Assembly: GCA_916700875.1 (NCBI GenBank)
Contig: CAKAKS010000067.1
Span: 7,436,591-7,500,590, forward strand
Direction: 5' to 3'
DNA: 64,000 nucleotides
From: Sebastes aleutianus
Taxonomy: Eukaryota; Chordata; Actinopteri; Perciformes; Sebastidae
This document shows, one piece after another, positions 61,833 to 64,000 of the stretch (positions within the stretch are counted from its first letter, which is position 1; each line of letters starts with the position of its first letter). Position numbers and translations under genes: made by a program. The notes under the pieces are model-generated. The model was not told where the DNA came from. It did no database searches and worked only from the letters and a program-made list of their open reading frames with translations.

Positions 61833-64000
61833 TCTGGATTTCTGAGTTTCTATTTTTTGGAGTACTGTGATCGACATCTTGTGGTGTTTTGTTTTTCCCT
61901 GCTGTTCGTGGTAAAGCAGGTGATAATGATTTGAGTTGATTACTGCTTCTACCTTGTGCCCTACATTTAAATATGTTTTGTCTTGCACCTGAGCATCTTT
62001 GCCTGGATTGTGCGCACACACTTGGTACCTCTTCCCATCTTCTCATCCAACTATCCGCGAGAGAGATAATAAGCGTATTTCCCACAATGTTGTTGCTCTT
62101 TTAAGACTGTGACGTACCTGTTTCTTAGTGTTTCTGTCCCACAGCTTCACTGTCCTGTCGTAGGAGGCTGAGATGATGGTGCGGTCAGTTAGTTTCAGCA
62201 CACTGATCCGGTCACTGTGAGCCTGGGGATAAAACCACATCATCATTAAAAACAATACAAAGTGAAGCCATGGCTTAAAGCAAAGGCGGATTATTTCTGA
62301 TGTTTGCTTTTATTTCTTTGTTTTCTATTATCCACATTTTGTAAGGTTGTGGACTATTATCCAAAATTGGCTAAGGCTACTCAATATTTATTTAACATTT
62401 ACACCTGTAAACATTATGTTGGGGGTTCTGGATGCAAATTGTCCCCGGATAATAAATACAATTATTCTATTAGACAAAATATTTATATTCAAACCTCAAT
62501 CAAGAACAAATCTGAATCTAAAAATCCCCAAAATACATTGCAAAGCCAATTTCTTTTGGAAAAAATAATTGCTACAAACCACTAAAATGTAGCACAACAC
62601 AACATGAAATGGAAAAAGATTTTCTCTACTTAAGAGTGGGACTATATATAATTATTACATACCCCCTATGCCATATGTATATTTCAGTTTCTAAATGTAT
62701 CGGTATTGTCAACCTAATTATTTGAATAATTATTAATTTGATTTTTGACTCTTTTTAAATATTTATTTATTATTTTCCCTTTGTCTACGTGTTTTCCTTT
62801 ATTTTTTTCCTTTATATTATCATGCCATCATATTGTCGTGTTTGTTATGTGTATTTTGCCTGTATTAAATAATAATAAAAAATTAGACCAAAGCTGTTGC
62901 CCTAGCAACAGAATGGCTATGAAAAGGTCTATAGTTTTCTCATTCAAGCAAATGCTGTGGGGTTTATGTTTTAATAAATATTACAATATAAAATATACTC
63001 TAATGTCTCATGTTCTGTTTCAGAGTCTCTCAGCTCTTACAGGTTTTCTGCTGCTCCACGAGGAATCCTCTGAAGGCTGGTTGAACCACATGTTGCCGTT
63101 CACGTCTCCACACACGACAAATTCTGAAAGAACATACAACACGTTGGATAATCACATAATGAACAAACGCACAAGAAGCTGGCATGTGCAGGAGTAGACG
63201 TATGCTTGAAGTAAGAGTAGTAACAGTAGCATCTGCGGCGGAAAACAGTACAGATGTTAGTACCTTTGTCCACAGTTCCAGCTGTTATCATGGCCCCCTT
63301 CTTCTCCTCTTCGGTGGTCTCTAGGCTCATTGAGCTGAAAGCTGAATTGAAACTGTTTTTGGGGCCCATGGCAAACTGAGGAAAGAGAGGACAGAGGCAT
63401 CAATCAACATTTACTATAAATAAAGTATATGGCACACTACACCTGAGGTTTGACCTCATTTGTAATTGAAATGTAGGAGCTGCTTAGACAGACAAAAAGG
63501 AAGTGCTCTTTGCCAGGTGATATCAATTAACTGACAATATATTTTCTTTTCACTAATAAATGTGAGAGCTACAACAAACACGTTTATGGTGTTCCTACAA
63601 CATTATTAATATTATTTAAAGACAAGTTGGGCAAAACTCACAACAAAGCCAATTCTGACTTCTCCGCTTTCTTCGCCCACCAGCCACATGCTCTTCTCGT
63701 CGTTACGGATCATGCTCAAAATTCGGACACTTTGGCTCCAGCTGCAATAAAAGCCAAATAACCAAAGAGCTTTTTTAAGCTTGGTTTAATAATTTGGGGC
63801 TTATAAAATAAAACCCCTCAGTGTATAAGAAACAACCCAATAGCACCATATGTAGAACTGAGCTAAACTGTGTGTCAATAGAAGCTGCAGAGATTAAAAC
63901 TTAAATATTACATTTAAAAACAAATTACTGTATTTAGCTGTGGTCTGCATTCTGACCCAGGATACAGTGCATTATATAACCAATATTTACCACTTTCTGC
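60719..64000 (-). CDS. WD40-repeat protein, C-terminal exons (5' part beyond right edge)
   Basis: Six exons (one cut by the window edge) join in frame and end at a stop at 60719-60721. Clear propeller-blade features are ISASYDRTVKLWDRNTKK (typical WD40 strand d ending in a WD dipeptide), FVVCGDVNGNMWF, WLVGEESGEVRIGF and LVCGDGQGKIYFLSW at the very C-terminus. The late CGDxxGxxxFL blades recall NACHT-WD40 proteins such as NWD1 or TEP1, but no NACHT part is visible, so no symbol is given. It lies 3.2 kb upstream of APL-1 on the same strand with no sign of shared transcription. Confidence 0.75.
60985..61600. repeat. dispersed repeats in WD40 gene intron
   Basis: A block with GGTTAGCTTAGCTTAGCATA (common in fish genomes) is followed by about 450 bases of TTTATTTAT-rich low complexity. 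Confidence 0.45.
61798..61830 (+). repeat. (AT)n microsatellite
   Basis: About 16 AT units. Confidence 0.9.
62118..62222 (-). CDS. WD40 gene exon, canonical WD repeat
   Basis: 105 nt, phase 0-0. AHSDRISVLKLTDRTIISAS followed by YDRTVKLWDRNTKKQ is a textbook WD40 unit: His-Ser at the start, S/T-x-D-x-T-V-K-L-W-D at the end. Confidence 0.85.
62230..63035. other. WD40 gene intron, nothing recognised
   Basis: AT-rich, with a possible degenerate LINE tail near 62850-62885; no exon signals that fit the frame. Confidence 0.35.
63041..63123 (-). CDS. WD40 gene exon, blade FVVCGDVNGNMWF
   Basis: 83 nt with phase 2 to 0, donor gtaaga. FVVCGDVNGNMWFNQPSEDS is a WD-like strand with a Gly-Asp turn. Confidence 0.75.
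63264..63375 (-). CDS. WD40 gene exon, loop-rich segment
   Basis: 112 nt (37 codons plus one base). Reads FAMGPKNSFNSAFSSMSLE, then an acidic stretch TTEEEKK, then AMITAGTVDK. The acidic part looks like a loop between blades. Confidence 0.75.
63642..63741 (-). CDS. WD40 gene exon, blade with WLVGEESGEVRIGF
   Basis: 100 nt between a cag acceptor and a gtgagt donor; one base completes the previous codon, then 33 codons (WSQSVRILSMIRNDEKSMWL onward). Confidence 0.75.
63991..64000 (-). CDS. WD40 gene, partial exon at window edge
   Basis: Ten bases before a gtaaat donor. If the exon ends with a two-base overhang it reads R-K-C into the next exon (W-S-Q-S). Only phase and donor support it. Confidence 0.4.

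Noticed and set aside
62745..63197. plus-strand frame of 150 codons
   Set aside because: Overlaps a WD40 exon in antisense and is otherwise low-complexity intron.

Overview
The window is a stretch of vertebrate nuclear DNA, most probably from a ray-finned (percomorph-like) fish. It has many short exons with GT/AG borders and AT-rich introns. It is dense in small teleost-type repeats: hAT-like and PIF/Harbinger-like MITEs, a tRNA-derived SINE, an L2-like LINE tail, a Tc1-like remnant and a solo LTR. All three genes found lie on the minus strand, so the window reads from right to left. No plus-strand gene could be supported.

Right edge (64000-60719): the last coding exons of a WD40-repeat protein, ending in a stop followed closely by a polyadenylation signal. 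60.7-57.7 kb is intergenic and repeat-rich.

Centre (57478-36040), called APL-1 here: a complete gene model of 36 coding exons (3138 nt, about 1045 residues), built by joining exons whose phases all agree. The last exon (958 nt) encodes an apolipoprotein L (APOL) domain. The other 35 are mini-exons. First comes an array of alternating modules: a basic/hydrophobic module A (EKGGxFSGMFKKxPKP) and an acidic/Ser-rich module B (ELSxSxDxLSxNxxTK). Next come related basic/acidic pairs, some with NPF motifs, then a proline-rich SH3-ligand-like segment, then a conserved LMEWW segment leading into the APOL exon.

Left half (28201 to the left edge, 5' exons up to about 30960), called APL-2: a tandem paralogue in the same orientation. 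At least 44 coding exons (2801 nt, about 933 residues) lie in the window and stop just short of the expected APOL exon, which should lie beyond base 1. Its order differs from APL-1: the proline-rich block is N-terminal and the A/B array (about 25 exons) follows it.

The main item of interest is this pair of APOL-domain genes with long N-terminal extensions made of symmetric, phase-0, 45-105 nt exons. There are signs of ongoing change: recently duplicated exon pairs with duplicated introns (50.6-52.4 kb), a decayed exon copy (22.9 kb), a fused A/B exon (10.5 kb), and missing modules where repeats now fill the intron. Function is inferred only. APOL proteins are membrane-associated, some are ion-channel-forming, and the mini-exon region looks like a disordered chain of alternating charge that could bind membranes and EH- or SH3-domain partners many times over.
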